Part shown: positions 1-13,617 of the stretch, one piece after another | Layout of the letters: every line of letters begins with the position of its first letter | Position numbering within the stretch: the stretch's first letter is position 1 | DNA from: Leptoclinus maculatus | Lineage: Eukaryota; Chordata; Actinopteri; Perciformes; Stichaeidae | Length of the DNA: 64,000 nucleotides | NCBI GenBank assembly: GCA_032191485.1 | Contig: JAVDOI010000016.1 | Coordinates: 4,658,719-4,722,718, forward strand | Reading direction: 5' to 3' | Position numbers and translations under genes: made by a program | Notes under the pieces: generated by a model | What the model was told of the DNA's origin: nothing | Database searches by the model: none | What the model saw: only the letters and a program-made list of their open reading frames with translations

Positions 1-3000
1 TAATGTGTGTGTGTGTGTGTGTGTGTGTTTGCATGAAGGCATACTCGTGTGAGCTCACATTCGTGCACGTATGTGATACACAAGTCTGTGTGAGGGAGTG
101 CACGCGGGCTGCCACGTTGATGGTGATTAATGAGCGAGGTAATCCATAGTCTCGTTCTGTCAGTGATAGACACATCAGCGGACCCCCAGAGCCTGATGAA
201 CAGACTGTGTAGCTCCATCAGTCAGAGCACGCACACGCACACACACGTGCAGGTAACACAAATATGAAGTGCACACTCCACGTCAGTGCTTGTGACAGAC
301 TCCTGGTTGTTCTCCAGTTTATTATTGGATCAGAAAAATCATATTATGCGCAGATAATTGATGATTTATCTAGTTCTACTTTTCTTCTGAAGCATTACTT
401 GTCTTTAACCCATTGGCACAGCTTTGTGGACATACACCTCGACACTAACAGCTAAGACCGTGGTAATACAATGCTAACGATAGGCTGTCCACAAAGCCAG
501 CAGTCTGTGCACAATGCTTGAAACCCTGTGGCCTCAGACTCCTTTGAAGCCCACTGAGATCAAAAAGCAATGGTCCATGGAGCACAGACTAGGTGAGGAG
601 TATGGCCAGAACAAGAGACGAATGGTTGGAAGCAAGGAGGGAGGGATGGAGGACAATGCCTGCAGGACAGGGCCACTGACTTCCGAAGATAAAATCATAT
701 TTCGAGGGCAGGCGTCCAAAACTCCCCGTCTGCCTCCGTCTGCCCTCCTGCCTTCCCTCCTTTCTTCTCTGAATATGGACAATGACTGTTTGCGTTTACA
801 GAACCATAAATCAGAGGTGCCCATTGCCACAGAGCAGCTGGCACGTTTGCCAATAATTATAATTATTAATCATGCCGATTTCACGGTCTTCAGCGGGACC
901 GCAGGAGACTGCACGGGACAGGGTGCGGCTGGCGCCTCCGGGACTGCAAAGCAGGCTGGGAAGGGAAGGGAAGGGTGGCCTGCAGGAGAGTGGGGGAGGA
1001 GGAGGAGGAGGAGGAGGAAGAGGAGGAGAGCAGTTAGAGATAGAGCTGGAATAGAAGCAGCCAGGATGAAGAATCAGTAGAGCAGGAACACAAATAAAGA
1101 TAAACTGAGACCATGTTTCATGTAAAGTGTTATTTACTCGATATACACAAACTATTTCACAAGAGCATCAGTTGAAGTTCAAGTCAAGGGAGCAAAAGAA
1201 GGAAGTCAGGTGACATTGTTATCGAGCGACAAAGTCTTTGTAAAGGGAATAGATGGCTCAGCGAAACACTGAACATGGGTTTCGTTAGTAACGTCACTTA
1301 GTTACAAATAATGTATTTTAATTCGGAGGAATTTTTAGAAACGACTTTGTGCCATCTTCTCCTCCCACGGCTCTCATTTCCATGTTAGTCTCTTCATCGT
1401 GCCGGAATATGAAGCTTCAGGTGATCGTTCCGAACATCGAGCCTCTGGAGGACTTGTGTTTAACTACTCGCATTCATTCCAGCAGCTGTTGCCAGTTCCC
1501 TCCTCCTACTCAGGCCCTCTGCTAACCAGCTGCCTTCCAGCGCCTGGTAAAGCATTGTGAGGAACTGCCAGCTTCTGTCATCTGCCTTTCACTTCTACAA
1601 TACTGTAAATACACGGGCGACTGTATAATTAGTCGGTTAATTAGTGGAATATGTTGTTTTCCTTGTTATAGTGTGTGCGTCTTGGGAAGCTTGCCACGTT
1701 TGTGTTCCTAAACTTGTGCAAGAATATGTTAATTTGCTTTTGTCTGTGTGTCTATAGTCATACTTTATGTATTCATCAGTGTTCTTACATGTACAGTTCA
1801 TGTCGCATGCTGGACAGATGGGCGCTGCATGGTTGTGATCAACGGAGACCTGAACCCTGTTGTCCTGATCTCCAGCACAAACCCAACAAATACCATGAGA
1901 CCTGCAGGGTCCGGCTGTGGTCTGAGGTCAACACATGTCTGTGCTGGCACAAACACACACCGAACAGATGTGTTAAGCAAATCTTGGAACAAATAGCAGC
2001 TCAAAGAAATGTCTCGTTTTCTGTTTAAAAGTGGCGTCACTGCTATTGGGGTGGGTATTAAATCCTTTAAGGCAAACTGAGGTTTTAATTCTCCTCCCTT
2101 TAGAGTAAGGAAATATAAATAGCGACATAAAGCAGCTCTTGTGCATAATTATAATTTATCAAAAGAGGATGAAATCAGTTACATTAGCGCTGATCACCAG
2201 CTACAGTTACTTCTGGTTCAAGTTATTTTCGACACCTGCTTCGTCATCGGCAGCCCTCACACACTCAGGCTTTGTCCAAAATCATTTCCCATTCACAACA
2301 ATTAAGGTGGTGATTTGACAACAAATGCAGGGAGTGCTATGAAATAAAACTTCAATTTCTTCTTTTGGTAATTTGGGAAACTATTTTTGAATTTCAGTGA
2401 CTCTAAATTGTTACTGTCTGTTTTAAATTCGGGCAGTGTTAAATCTCTCTCTGTCCTCCTCTCTGTGTCTCCGCAGGAGGGGCGGAAATTGACAGCAGGT
2501 TTGATGGATGACCTCCAGCTAACTCTCCTTCTCCATCTCCTCTGCTCTCCGTCCTTCCTTCTCCTCCTCTCTCCGTCCCTCTCCTCTGGCTCTCCTTATC
2601 CTCTCCATGCATAACACAGCGTCCCCTGGGCAGGCCCGGACAGGGGGTCGGTCTAGGAGGCCAGACCCAGAAACAAAGCACTCTCTGCCATTCGAATGCC
2701 CTCCCCCTGGGCCCCTGTCCTCCAGGGAGAGTGCTCTCTGCTGGGTTGGGGCTGTTAATAAGCTGCTAATGAGGAAACAGACCTCCATTCTCTGCTAACA
2801 TCAAGACAGATGGACGCACACGACATGTTGGTTTTAAACTTCCTACTAATATGACGGATTAGACGGCAGAAAGGCTCTGATTGGTCCGGGTGGCTGGATC
2901 TGGAGGCATCGGAGTTACCTTTTATCAATAATTAAAGTAACTTTCATTTTAAGAAATTAAAAAAGCAATATCATTGTTTGGTTTTTCTGAATGTTTTCTC

Positions 3001-4149
3001 ATTTTTCTAGCTGCCTTATCGCAGAACCAGGCCCACCGTTGCTCCAGGAGAAACTGGGAGAAAGTTTTCATCAGCACCTTTTACACATCATGGTTTCCTT
3101 TTTTTTTTACTATCAGCCAGTATTGATGAAGACCAGAAAAGCCGTAGAAGGCACCCACAAGGATAAAAGTTTAAAACAGAGGTGAATAGCTCAATTAAAT
3201 TAAGTATGTTAATAATGGTTTCCAGAAAGCATATTTTACAAACTCCCTTCAACATCACAGTTTGTTTCCATGTGTCTTTGCCCTCACACACTCTCTCTTC
3301 ACCTCTGCATAGCCTCCTTTCTCTCAGCGTGGTGGAGGAAGTGGCATGCTGTAAACTCTGCAGGCCAGATGTGATCCAAAGAGACAACTGATGGTATTAA
3401 AGACACCAACAGAACTAGGAAGTGTGCCTTTTCAAACTCTGCATTGTCTACTGAGGTCCATCAGTGCAACAGGAGGACTGACAGGAGGTCCGTACTGAAG
3501 TGCCACGCTCGCATTGAAGCCCCATCCCCTCTCTGTCTCGACAGGAGGCCCATGCAGTGCTGCCTGTGCCAGGCAGGCAGCCTGGCTGTGTCTAGCGGTG
3601 GGAGGCATTACAGATAGGTATTGATATGGATTTCTCTCCAGTAGGCCCCAGCAGAGAGCCCGGGGACTGTTAATCTGTTAATAGGCCTCTAACGGGATGA
3701 CCAGCCCGTGGACGGCCCACACCGACCCCCCAGCACTTGTGGAGAAGGGGAGATGATAACAGATGGAGGGGGAGGGAGGGGGGGTTTTCTGTGTCCTGTT
3801 TGACGGACAGACGGAGAAAGGTGGTGATGAGCTGGGGGTGCGTTGGGGGTGAGTGACAGGTCTTGGTGGGGCACCAGAAAGCGACAGTGCTCATGTGTTG
3901 GTGTATTTGCTGAGGGCAACTTTTCCTTCCTGTGACACCTGTTAAGATAGTTTGAATACATGTTCGGGGAATATTTTACAAGTTGAAATTACAATTCAGA
4001 CTTTTGAGAGGTTTGCATGCTGGTTCTGCTGCAAATGGGGAAAATACACTCAATGTGTTTACATTCATCTGCTTGTGTTTTCCTTTGATCTCTTTAGGCC
4101 CCTTTTTTACTTTGTTTTAAATGTGCTTTTTACAACTAGATCAAGACAG
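1..4149. other. Non-coding flank, no gene seen
   Basis: It starts with a short TG run (6-28). It contains a GGA-rich purine tract (985-1,030), a pyrimidine-rich stretch (2,450-2,600) and mixed-composition unique blocks near 2,680-2,800 and 3,480-3,760 that could be regulatory. Open frames are short and lack domain-like content. Confidence 0.6.
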
Positions 4150-4205
4150 AGTTAAAGCAGAACTCCACTGACATCAAAGTCTGTTTGCAGTTCTTACTTA
4201 TGTCA
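4150..4205 (-). repeat. Short dispersed repeat, shared with 37.8 kb
   Basis: The minus strand reads AAGAACTGCAAACAGACTTTG then TGTCAGTGGAGTTCTGCTTTAA. The same order, with a few changes, is found on the plus strand at 37,817-37,868. The flanks are probably also repeat-derived. Confidence 0.6.
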
Positions 4206-7200
4206 CCCAACTTAACAAAACAGGTCAAAATAGAAAAGAATAATGTTTTTTTTGTTTTGCAGCGCAGTTAACGTGCACCTACTCAAATTAACCGGAGGTT
4301 TTGCAGTGCAGTTAATAACATTAACCGGTAGTTTTAAAGTGCCATTTGCAAGGTAAAAGTCTGCAATGTCGGTCCCTCTGAGTCGCCATGTTGAGCAACA
4401 AGTAGTTGCTCGGTGTAACAAGGTTGGCTTCACAAAAGTTGAGAAACAGAAGCCTATAAGTGAAAACAGTCGCTGAAGTCAAGCCGTGACAGATGACAGT
4501 GAAACGGTTTCTCTGCAGAAGCCACTAGAATGACAGAAAGGCCCGTTTCATCTGAATAAGTCACACGTCACATGCTTTGTGGTAGGATCCTGCCGTCACC
4601 AGCTCATACATACAACATACTTAGAGAGTCTGACTCATCAGACCCTGACAGATCAGACCTCCATCTGATCTGAACTCAAAACAAAGTTCACTGACAAATG
4701 TTCCCTATTGTCATCAAACACTGACATAGCAGTTATTTAAAACTGTGAGGAATTCCCACATAAGGGCAAATACTCATGATGACAGTTTTCTTTGGTTTAA
4801 ATGGATTTGTTTTTAATTTTTCATATCCATCTAAATGTTGCATTTGTTTTGCTATTCAAAGGCGAACTAAAGTTGCAGTGAATTCTCTTGTGTTTGTTGT
4901 GTTTATGGTTATTGCACTTACAGCGAGGTGTACTTACCCATGAGTGGGTTACAGTTGGTAGCTACTACTGCATATGTGAGAAAGTTGTAAAAAGCCATTT
5001 GCGGCTCCATAGAGAGCTAGTTAAAGCCTGATAAATGCCTACGAGTGACGTCAAATATGGGGGTTTGGAGTTAGAGAGAAGTGAACTCACCAGACCTCCG
5101 TAGCCCGCTCTTCATCTCTGCTTGAAGCTAGCGGCTCAAGGCTACATTAGCATCACACTGTTGAATCACGTCTCATCTTTTCGTGGTCAAATTGCAGTGT
5201 ATGGTGCCGAGTTTCAACAAGGGCGGAAAAGTGTGTGGAACCAAAAATACAATATTGTGTGTAACTTCACAATATTAAATGTGTATTTTCTGTTTAAAGA
5301 GTAACCCATCTTTTCAGTGGTTCCTCTCCAGTCTGATGTGGAGCTCACAGCTGATGTCTGGTTCATTTACATGACGTAAGGAAGCGCTTGTTGTTAGGTG
5401 TCACTCTCTCGTTCAACTTAACCCAACGTTAAATCTCATTTTCAGTTAATGAAAGTGATGTGTGACTCTTGTCATGCGGTAGACGACTGCTGTAGTGCTG
5501 CTTTTTTCACAGTCAAATACAGTTTTTCCTATTTGAATATATATATATATATTTAAATTAAGAATATTCGTTGGCAGCCCTATAGCAAACCCTGTTTTTC
5601 TGCTTTCCATTAAGCCATTTTGCTCAGCAAGTATAAGCTGAGGCTTTGCCTGTGTATTGCATTACCCCGAAAAACTGTGATGAAGTGTTGTGTACTGCTC
5701 CTCGACTGCAACAGGGTTGTGGATAGCTTGGCCATTGTCCCCGGTGGTAGTTAGTGTCATGGTTACCAGCTGCTAGATTCCAGTGCAGCATCCAGTGGCT
5801 ATTAGCTCAGCATCTGCTGCTGCTGACATTTTCAATATAGCAAATCAGAGCAGTGCTGCTTCATGACACTGTGTACGAGAGAGAAAGATATCTGCAAAAA
5901 GCTATTTTCACTTTTTTTTCTTTGTGTGTCTGTGTTTACCATATCTTCATACTGACTGTACTGTTAAAAACAATGTATATAATCTTCCTAATTTAGATCC
6001 ACATTTCGAATTATTTCTTTAACTTCATAACACTGAACCACAAATCTCACACCCACCTTATAGTTGCACCCGGTTTCACCAAGAATAGGTTTTATTGATA
6101 CTTATTTATTATGGAATTTTAAATGTATATGTAGTACGGCTGTCACTTTTCAATCTAAATTAAAACTTTAGTTAAAATGTATTTTAATTCCCTATCCGCT
6201 GGACCTATTGCATTTTTATTGAGCTATCATTAAACTAAGCTAATAAATAAAAGCTGAAGTAGTGTGAGGAAGTGCAGTATTTTAGTTTCCACAACTTTGT
6301 TAAAAGCAGCTGCCTTACTCACAAAAACAGTGAATCTGCTGTCACCTGTTAGCTCAGTGAAGTAGAAACAAGTCGAGCAACGTCAAGTCTGCAACCTCGT
6401 CTGACTGCTTACTTTATGTCATGAAATCCTCAACCGTCTTCGCCAGAAGCTCGTAAAAAACAATAAGACAGCAAGATTGATATGTAAAGGCACGTTGCCC
6501 GTACGCATACAGTTTCGGGAGGAGTTTTTCAGGGGAACTGGAGCCACAGTATATAATTTCAGATCGCACCACAATCTCAAGGCACATATTTCAGACATTT
6601 GACAGCAGGTAGACACTCTCTCGTGGGGGTGGGGAGGATTTTAAGGTAAAAGGGTTGAGTTTGACTTCATTTGAACAAATAAGGTGTTAAATAGAATTAT
6701 AATCATTCATTTCCATTGCCATATTATTCTATTATTAAAAACAGAAAAAGGCATTCCTGACAGAAATACGAAAAGGGAAAATGGAGAAATGAAATCACCG
6801 TCAGGAGTTGCTTCATTCAGGCTTGTTTCAACAACAACATAACAGCAACATAATAGAAACAATCAATATTTTTGACAACTGTATTCCATAACCATGAAAG
6901 GAGAAAGGACCATATACACTCTGACAATCTGTTCAAACATCATAAAGAAGCAGACAAGAAAATGAAAAATTTAGAATGGAACTTCAGATTAGTTCAGGGA
7001 GAGCTAACTCAAAAATGATCTGCAAGAAATAACAGAAAACCTCTTTTCTTCGTCCCCCCTATAAAATATTCAAGCTTGTCGTTGCTTTAATCATCTGTGA
7101 TTAGATTTGTAAATGTGTTTGTGTCCCGCCTTGTTTGGTTTGATTTTATTTTACAGAACTTTGCTGTGATGTGCTGTAAAAATCTAGTTATTCTTTGAAA

Positions 7201-7260
7201 TATGCCGTAGTCAAGCATGAAATTACTCTCTGGTAACAGAAGGGTTCCTCTCTCTCTCAT

Positions 7261-7261
<1 letters not shown>

Positions 7262-7306
<45 letters not shown>
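7262..7306 (+). repeat. (CA)22 tract
   Basis: A pure CA run of 45 bases. Shorter CA/TG runs occur at 7,449-7,480, 8,485-8,508 and 9,437-9,462. Confidence 0.95.
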
Positions 7307-7307
<1 letters not shown>

Positions 7308-10300
7308 ATCACACATTTTAAATGGTTTATCTGAAACCTCCGATTAAAGTGAGACACAAAAGATTCAAATACTGCAGATGTTCAACCAGGTTTAATGACA
7401 TGTATGAATTTAAAGATCATCGTTTCCAGCAAACAACTACCTACTGCAGCACGCACGCACACACACACACACACACACGCACGCACACATCCCCAGGCCT
7501 ATCACTGTGTCCTGTCTGATTGGGTGAGGTCTCGAGGGAGTCATTAAGTACAAAGCGTTAACATCTGCCAGACATTACTGAGCCAGAGCAGTTTTGATTT
7601 GTCCATATGATGACTCTGGCCCATACAGACATTTGTGTGTGTGTGTGCCCACTGCTGCTGTCACTTCTGGTTTCACACCCATGATAATGCCTGTTTATAA
7701 TTAGAGCTGTGCTTTCCTCGTGTGTTTCCATCTCCGCGACGCTGCCGCGTTCACACCACTTAGACTCGCCAAGCGGCCGGGGCTGGCCGTCTTCACGGCA
7801 GCATGGCGAGATCTTTTTTTTTTTCTTTCTCAGTGATCTTCGTGCCGAGGTGCTTTTTGGTGAACCTAAATTTCTGCTTTTGCTTTGCTTTGCGTAGAAC
7901 AGATGCCTTTCCAGCTGCAGGGCTTCTGTTCCTTGATTGATCCTCAGGCCTCACCGACTGTCTGGCAGCAGCAATAAACTTGCTTAATATTATTAAAACG
8001 TGAAAACATTGTACGGTATTATTAGATGCTGTGTAGTAGAGAGAGAAAGTCCGCTCTGAACCCAAACGTCAGTTTCCAGATTGAAAGAAGCCAGAAGGAT
8101 GTTTCATAAACGTGACTCGAGAGTCTAAATGGCACAGTGCCGATAAATAAAACAGGAAGAAGTTCAGAGAGCTATAATCACTGTAATCACAGTTTTAGCA
8201 TGTTCCTGGATGGCCATCATGTTAGTGGTTAACTCACCAGCTATAGTGACCCTTTAAGAAGGAGAAAATAAATCAAATCATACATGTTATCAGGTTTCTG
8301 TGTCTCTATAGTTCTGGCTTGTTTGTTTTTCATCGCCTTTGTATTTTTTACATTCATATACCATATTAAATGTCTCTTAGTGTTTTTTTATGGGCTACTA
8401 AAAGGTGAATTTCCCGTAGAGAGGCCATTACATGAAGTGAAGAGACACTATTCATATCAGAAGAGTATGGCGGTGTACATTATACACACAGACACACACA
8501 CACACACCTCACAGATCTCTGAGGTGAAATAATGTGTGTCTCTCTTTGCCCTCTCCACCAAGAACCACCCGCGTCCAGAACATCAGAACGTGTTGACGCG
8601 TTATTTACATGTTTGTTTGTTCTCCGACAAGCTGTCTGGGTGTTGTTAACGTTGATATTGATCAAAATCACCAACTGCGTTGGATTCCGCCTGGCAGCGC
8701 CATCAATGAGGTCCGAACGTGCCAGCTGAATCCGGGCCAGAGGGAGGAGGCTAATGTCTGCTTTAACATCACCGCCAGCTCACAGAGAGGGTTAGGTAGC
8801 GGGCTAACGCCTGGGTTAACAGCATTGCCAGATCACATGCTCAGAGACAGACCTGATGAAGTGTAATGAAAAGGTTTGATATCCTCAGAGAAACCTTAAA
8901 GGGGATTGAGTTTCTTTGTTGAAGACCTTTGCAGTTATACCTTTTATCAGGTCAGCTGGCAGGTGGAAGCGTGACATCTGGACAGGGAGAGTGATCTATA
9001 CGTTACTTCTGCTGCCAACTGATGCACGACAGACAGGAAGGTTAGACTGGCTGTAGGGTGTAGACGTGGGCCGATGCCAAGCCACGTACCTCCAGTCGGA
9101 GGGGTGTAATGTCTGTTTTTACACCGCTGCCAACAGAGATGTAAGTGCGATTCCCAAAGGCCTGTTTGAATCCCTCTTCTTTTCAGTTCACTTACAAAAG
9201 AAAGTAAAAGCTAAAAAGAAGGGTCACGTCAAGCCAGTCATTCATTTTAAAGACAGTGTTCTTCTTTTGCTACAAGTGAGATACCATTTGAATTCAAAAA
9301 AGCAACGTGTGGATGCTTTTATGCTAAAATGTATGGTCACAGAAAATTTTGTATTTCCTGATTGTCTTGCTGTTGTTTATTTAATTGCCTCCACTGCTTC
9401 ACCAGCTAACTGCCGGCCACACTGCCTGCTTGAGCACGTGTGTGTGTGTGTGTGTGTGTGTGCGTCGAGGAACCTCTTGCTTTTTATTTCAGCGGCCATG
9501 TTAACAGTTTAGAGCAGCCACACCGTCTGCATGAGCGACGTGCGCACTGTTCACTGCAACAATAGACGATGAAAATGTTGACAGTATATTGACATCATAC
9601 CAGCAACATTACTACAGTTTTGATGTCCATATCTGCAGAACATGTCACAGAACATATTATTCATTTTGAACACTCGCTGTTTCCGTTTAAAAATAAAAAG
9701 CACTCCGGCTTCTTTCCCTTAATTTGTTGACAAAAGGCTTTTAATGTGAAATATTTGCAGGACAGTGTCAAGGAAAAATCTGTGACTTGATCGGCTCTTT
9801 AAATTGGTGGTTGTTTCTCAGCCATTACGCGGAAGATATTGAGTTTGACTGAGTGAGAGCGTGTGCAGGGGAGGAGGAGCTGCACAGCGTTTGCATGAGC
9901 AGTGCTTGATACTGCGTCAAGGGCCTTTCACACAGAACCCGGCAACTGCGCTCTGAAAGCCATTATTTCTTATTGCTTGCCCGGCACCACGAAGGCTTTT
10001 TTGCTGCACCGAGCACAGCGTTTAATACACAAGTTTAAAAGTGACTATCGGGGAGGAACTTCATAGCCTGAGGTGACCCGGGCTAAGCTAGTCTGGAACC
10101 TTGTTTATGAAACAGAGTTTCCATTAAGTCATGCATAAGACGTTGTGATTTATGAAATGTATATCTATAGAAATAGCCTCTTTACCTATTCAAGACTTTA
10201 TAAGATGATGGTCAGTAAAAATGGTCAGGAACGTTCATTTACGCACAAATTCGCTCTTCTCGTGATTTTGTAGTGGGAATTGGGTCCCAATGGTTTGTCA

Positions 10301-11165
10301 TTTTTGGAACTTGTGTCCCCTGAAAAAAACTTTAGGAAACACTGCAATGAGGGATTAGGGACATTACAGGAGTGCTCACTTTTAGTTTTACCTCCAGATA
10401 AAATGGTTTAGTGTACAGTATATAATCTAACTGCTAGTTTGTACAATATTATTAAAACAGAAAGAAATTATGATAAAAACTACAACAAAAAGAAGCACCT
10501 GAGCTGTAAATAAGCAGATTTATCCTTAAACTCTCACTGGTAGAACTGACTACAAACAAACTTTAATTAAAATGAGGATGATTTGATCACAGCGTTCCTT
10601 TTTGCTTTTGGTAATTGGCTGTGATATCATCCCGATAACACACTCTGAAATGTCCTGATATAGAAAATAATGGACTCTCCTCCTTATCTCTCACAGCTCA
10701 TCACATATTTTCCCTTATGTAAAAACCAGATGGTTAGATTCAGTCTCAAGTTGCTTGAAAGTGTCGACAATGAAAGCAATTTCACGGCAGGCAAAGGCAA
10801 AGTGGGATTTGTCCGCTTTAATGACCATCAACCTCTAAAAGCATTTAGTGTATCGACCACAGAAGGACGCCACGTCGCCTTCAAAGCCAAAACAACTTGG
10901 TCCACATTCAAACTCCCTTCATTTCAGAACTTTTCCCGTCTCCTGTTTTTCATTTTGTCGTCAGTGAAGGAACATAATCAAACACGTTTTTTAATTTCAT
11001 TTTGGACCGGGCCGTACAAAGAGGTGGTCTGATCTCTCTATTTGTGTTGTCTGTTCTTGGCTTCAGTCGTGGCTCTCTCTCCTCACGACCATGTTTCACT
11101 TTGTCGCCCGACTCTCCCCGCTGAGAGGGGACTGTCACCCAGCGCTGTGCCAGGCCCCGAGCTGG

Positions 11166-11199
<34 letters not shown>

Positions 11200-11388
11200 A
11201 TTCTCTCCGTCTCCCATATTTAAGAGGGGAAAAAAAGTTCTCTTGCTCAGTTTTTCCCCGTGTCATCTTGCTGAGAGACTCGTTCCTCTGGCCAGATTTG
11301 AAGCATGTGGTGGCCAGAGATTCAGATAGATATATCTCTCCCGTTAACATCTGCTCCCCTGGCCTGCTCTGCTTTTTCCAGAAGGCCA

Positions 11389-11389
<1 letters not shown>

Positions 11390-11431
<42 letters not shown>

Positions 11432-11609
11432 GCGGTTCATCCATGGTCGACAATCAAGGACAGTTGGTTTTGAGCAGTGTCAGGACAGTTAGACTCTCAC
11501 GGGGAGTCTCCAAACTACAGGCAACTGGCACACAGACAAACACTCAGAGAGCACATTTACGGCCAAACACTGAACACCATCTGTCAGTCACTGTAGGAGG
11601 ATATTACCG

Positions 11610-11659
<50 letters not shown>
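11390..11659 (+). repeat. Cluster of two (CA)n tracts (11,390-11,428 and 11,612-11,659)
   Basis: Two pure CA runs of 39 and 48 bases. A third at 11,168-11,197 (30 bases) and a GT run at 11,724-11,742 make four tracts within 600 bases. Apparent open frames here are translations of the repeats. Confidence 0.95.
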
Positions 11660-11661
<2 letters not shown>

Positions 11662-11924
11662 AAGGCACTTTTTGTCTGGCTGAATCTGTGTTTATTACAC
11701 CAAATTTCACACCAAAACTGGCTTGTGTGTGTGTGTGTGTGTGGACAAATGAAAGTGCGAGTGTGTGTATTTGTGTGCGCACTAGTTCGTCTTCTTGTGC
11801 ATATTTTGCCTGCTGTGTAAACACAGCATGTCCGTTTTGTCAGGAAGGTTGTCTGTGTGTTGTATTTTCTTCATTTTACAGGCCAATAATTGATAATATT
11901 GACAGTGATCGTGCTCACGTGGTA

Positions 11925-12525
11925 ATGTACTGGAGGAAGAACTCAGATGTTTTACCAGTTAAAGTCCTGTATTCAAAAAAAGTATTTTCAGCAAATTAGA
12001 CTTACAGTATCAAAAGTAAAAGTTTTAATGATAATATATTATTAGAAATATGATATTTAGGGATGCAACACATTCATTTTTTTTCTGATGAATCTTCTGT
12101 ATTTTTCAATTAGTTGGTTAATTGTTTTTAGTATGTAAAAATGTACATTAAATTTAATTGTATACAATTCAAAAAGCACCAAATACTCACAAATTAGAAG
12201 CTATTCATTCACTCATTTGTTGGTGATAAATATTCTGTCAACTGACCAATTCATATAAGTGTATGGTGATTATTATTATTATTATTATTATTGATGCATG
12301 CAATGTGTCAGCTGCATTTTAATGCTGCAGTTGATCAAGGAGGTAGTTCCATCTGTTTTTCTAAACTGTGAGGCAGTGATGGAATATAAGTTTGTATCAG
12401 AATGAAAAGTATAAAATGTACCTCTGAAATGTAGTATAATAGTAGTACAACATAAACTACTAAAGTAAAGTACCTCAGAATTGTACTTAACTACAGTACT
12501 TGAGTAAATGTACTTGATTTTTTAG
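11925..12525 (+). mobile_element. Dispersed repeat with GGAAGAA...ACTC and TACTTGAGTAAATGTACTT ends
   Basis: It begins with GGAGGAAGAACTCAGATGTT and AGTTAAAGTCCTGTATTC, and ends with AATTGTACTTAACTACAGTA then CTTGAGTAAATGTACTT. This is a family I recognise from many fish genomes. A fragment of another family (GGGATGCAACA..., about 12,060-12,190) and an ATT triplet run (12,269-12,293) lie inside it. Confidence 0.65.
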
Positions 12526-12639
12526 GTCTGAAATGACTTATTGTTTCATAAAAGACTTTTACAGATGGGAGCTTTATTTGAATTTTAGGGTAAGAATAAC
12601 ACCTTATTAAATCAAGTTAATTTTTTCCCATTGTGTTTG

Positions 12640-13000
12640 AAAGCCCCATCATGACAGATGATACAACCAGCCCCAAACAATAACGCACATGGATGTCATT
12701 CTGTAGCCCCATCCTCTCACTTCCCCGCGACCCTGCATGGACAAAGGGAAGTGTCAACACCACCTCTCTAAATGCACAATTAACATGCAAATGAGCTCAG
12801 TCGCTAATGGCGATGGCAAAGCGCTCTTATGATGGAAATATGCTTTCTGTTTTGGCAGTATGGGTTAAACATTAGCCCGTGGAATCAGCTGAGGACAGGA
12901 GGGCAGAGGGCCCCGGGGCTTCCCTCAGGGTAAGAGGAGAGGGAGTGATAGAGAGAGCTACACACTGAGAGGGAATGGCCTCTGCACCTGCTTCACTGAC
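12640..13000. promoter_or_regulatory. Candidate regulatory block with a POU octamer
   Basis: A non-repetitive block with a perfect octamer ATGCAAAT (12,785-12,792), CGCTAATGGCGATGG and CATTAGCCCG motifs, between a repeat element and a short CA run (13,012-13,034). Conservation untested. Confidence 0.28.
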
Positions 13001-13564
13001 TATGAAGCCACACCACACACACACACACACACAGAGCACGACCAGGCCGTTATAATCAGCCTCGTTCAGGCTGTCAGCCCGGTCAATAACTTATCCCCTC
13101 AACTGCTTTTGTTCTAGCAGCAGCTCGGCTGATGCGGCCGCTGCCCCTTATTCAACTGAAATTTATTTTCAATTGCTGGCCTCGGGCTCCGGCCCTGCCG
13201 AAGCACGTTGACCGAGCAAATACACAAACCAGCAGTCCACCGCTACACACTTCAGGCAGGACTCTTCAGATTGAACGCAGCAACAGTCGGCGATTGCCAA
13301 ATGAGATGTTTGTACAAACTCATCGTTATAAAAGCGTGACATGCCCCTACTGTTTGTGCATGTCTGACTAAAAGTCTTATGTTTGCAGCTTTGTAATGTG
13401 CAATAGAGCTGGCAAACAGATCAGTGTGTTTTAATTAAAACAACTTCACAGATTTCAGGTTTTGAAGTCAGATTTGGGAAAAGGCAGCTCGGTCACAAGG
13501 ACACCGAGCGAGGCAGACGCCTTGTTAGCGTCTGTGTCCAAAGGCCTGTTAGTGTGTGCATGTT

Positions 13565-13569
<5 letters not shown>

Positions 13570-13612
<43 letters not shown>
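13570..13612 (+). repeat. (GT)21 tract
   Basis: A pure GT run of about 43 bases inside a region otherwise without features. Confidence 0.95.

Positions 13613-13617
<5 letters not shown>

Larger units (their letters stand above)
4206..11924. other. Non-coding region, no gene seen
   Basis: AT-rich unique and repeat-like DNA with CA/TG microsatellites. The stretch 4,980-5,110 (GCGGCTCCATAGAGAGCTAG...) looks repeat-derived. Blocks at 7,500-7,800 and 8,560-9,140 are GC-richer and may be regulatory; the latter contains a degenerate internal duplication. A 120-codon frame at 10,670-11,032 has no recognisable features. Confidence 0.6.

Noticed and set aside
514..1080. 188-codon frame on the plus strand
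   Set aside because: Ends in an Arg-rich translation of a GGA repeat, has no domain, and overlaps an equally open frame on the other strand.
10670..11032. 120-codon frame
   Set aside because: No signal peptide, motif or splice context; consistent with chance in this composition.
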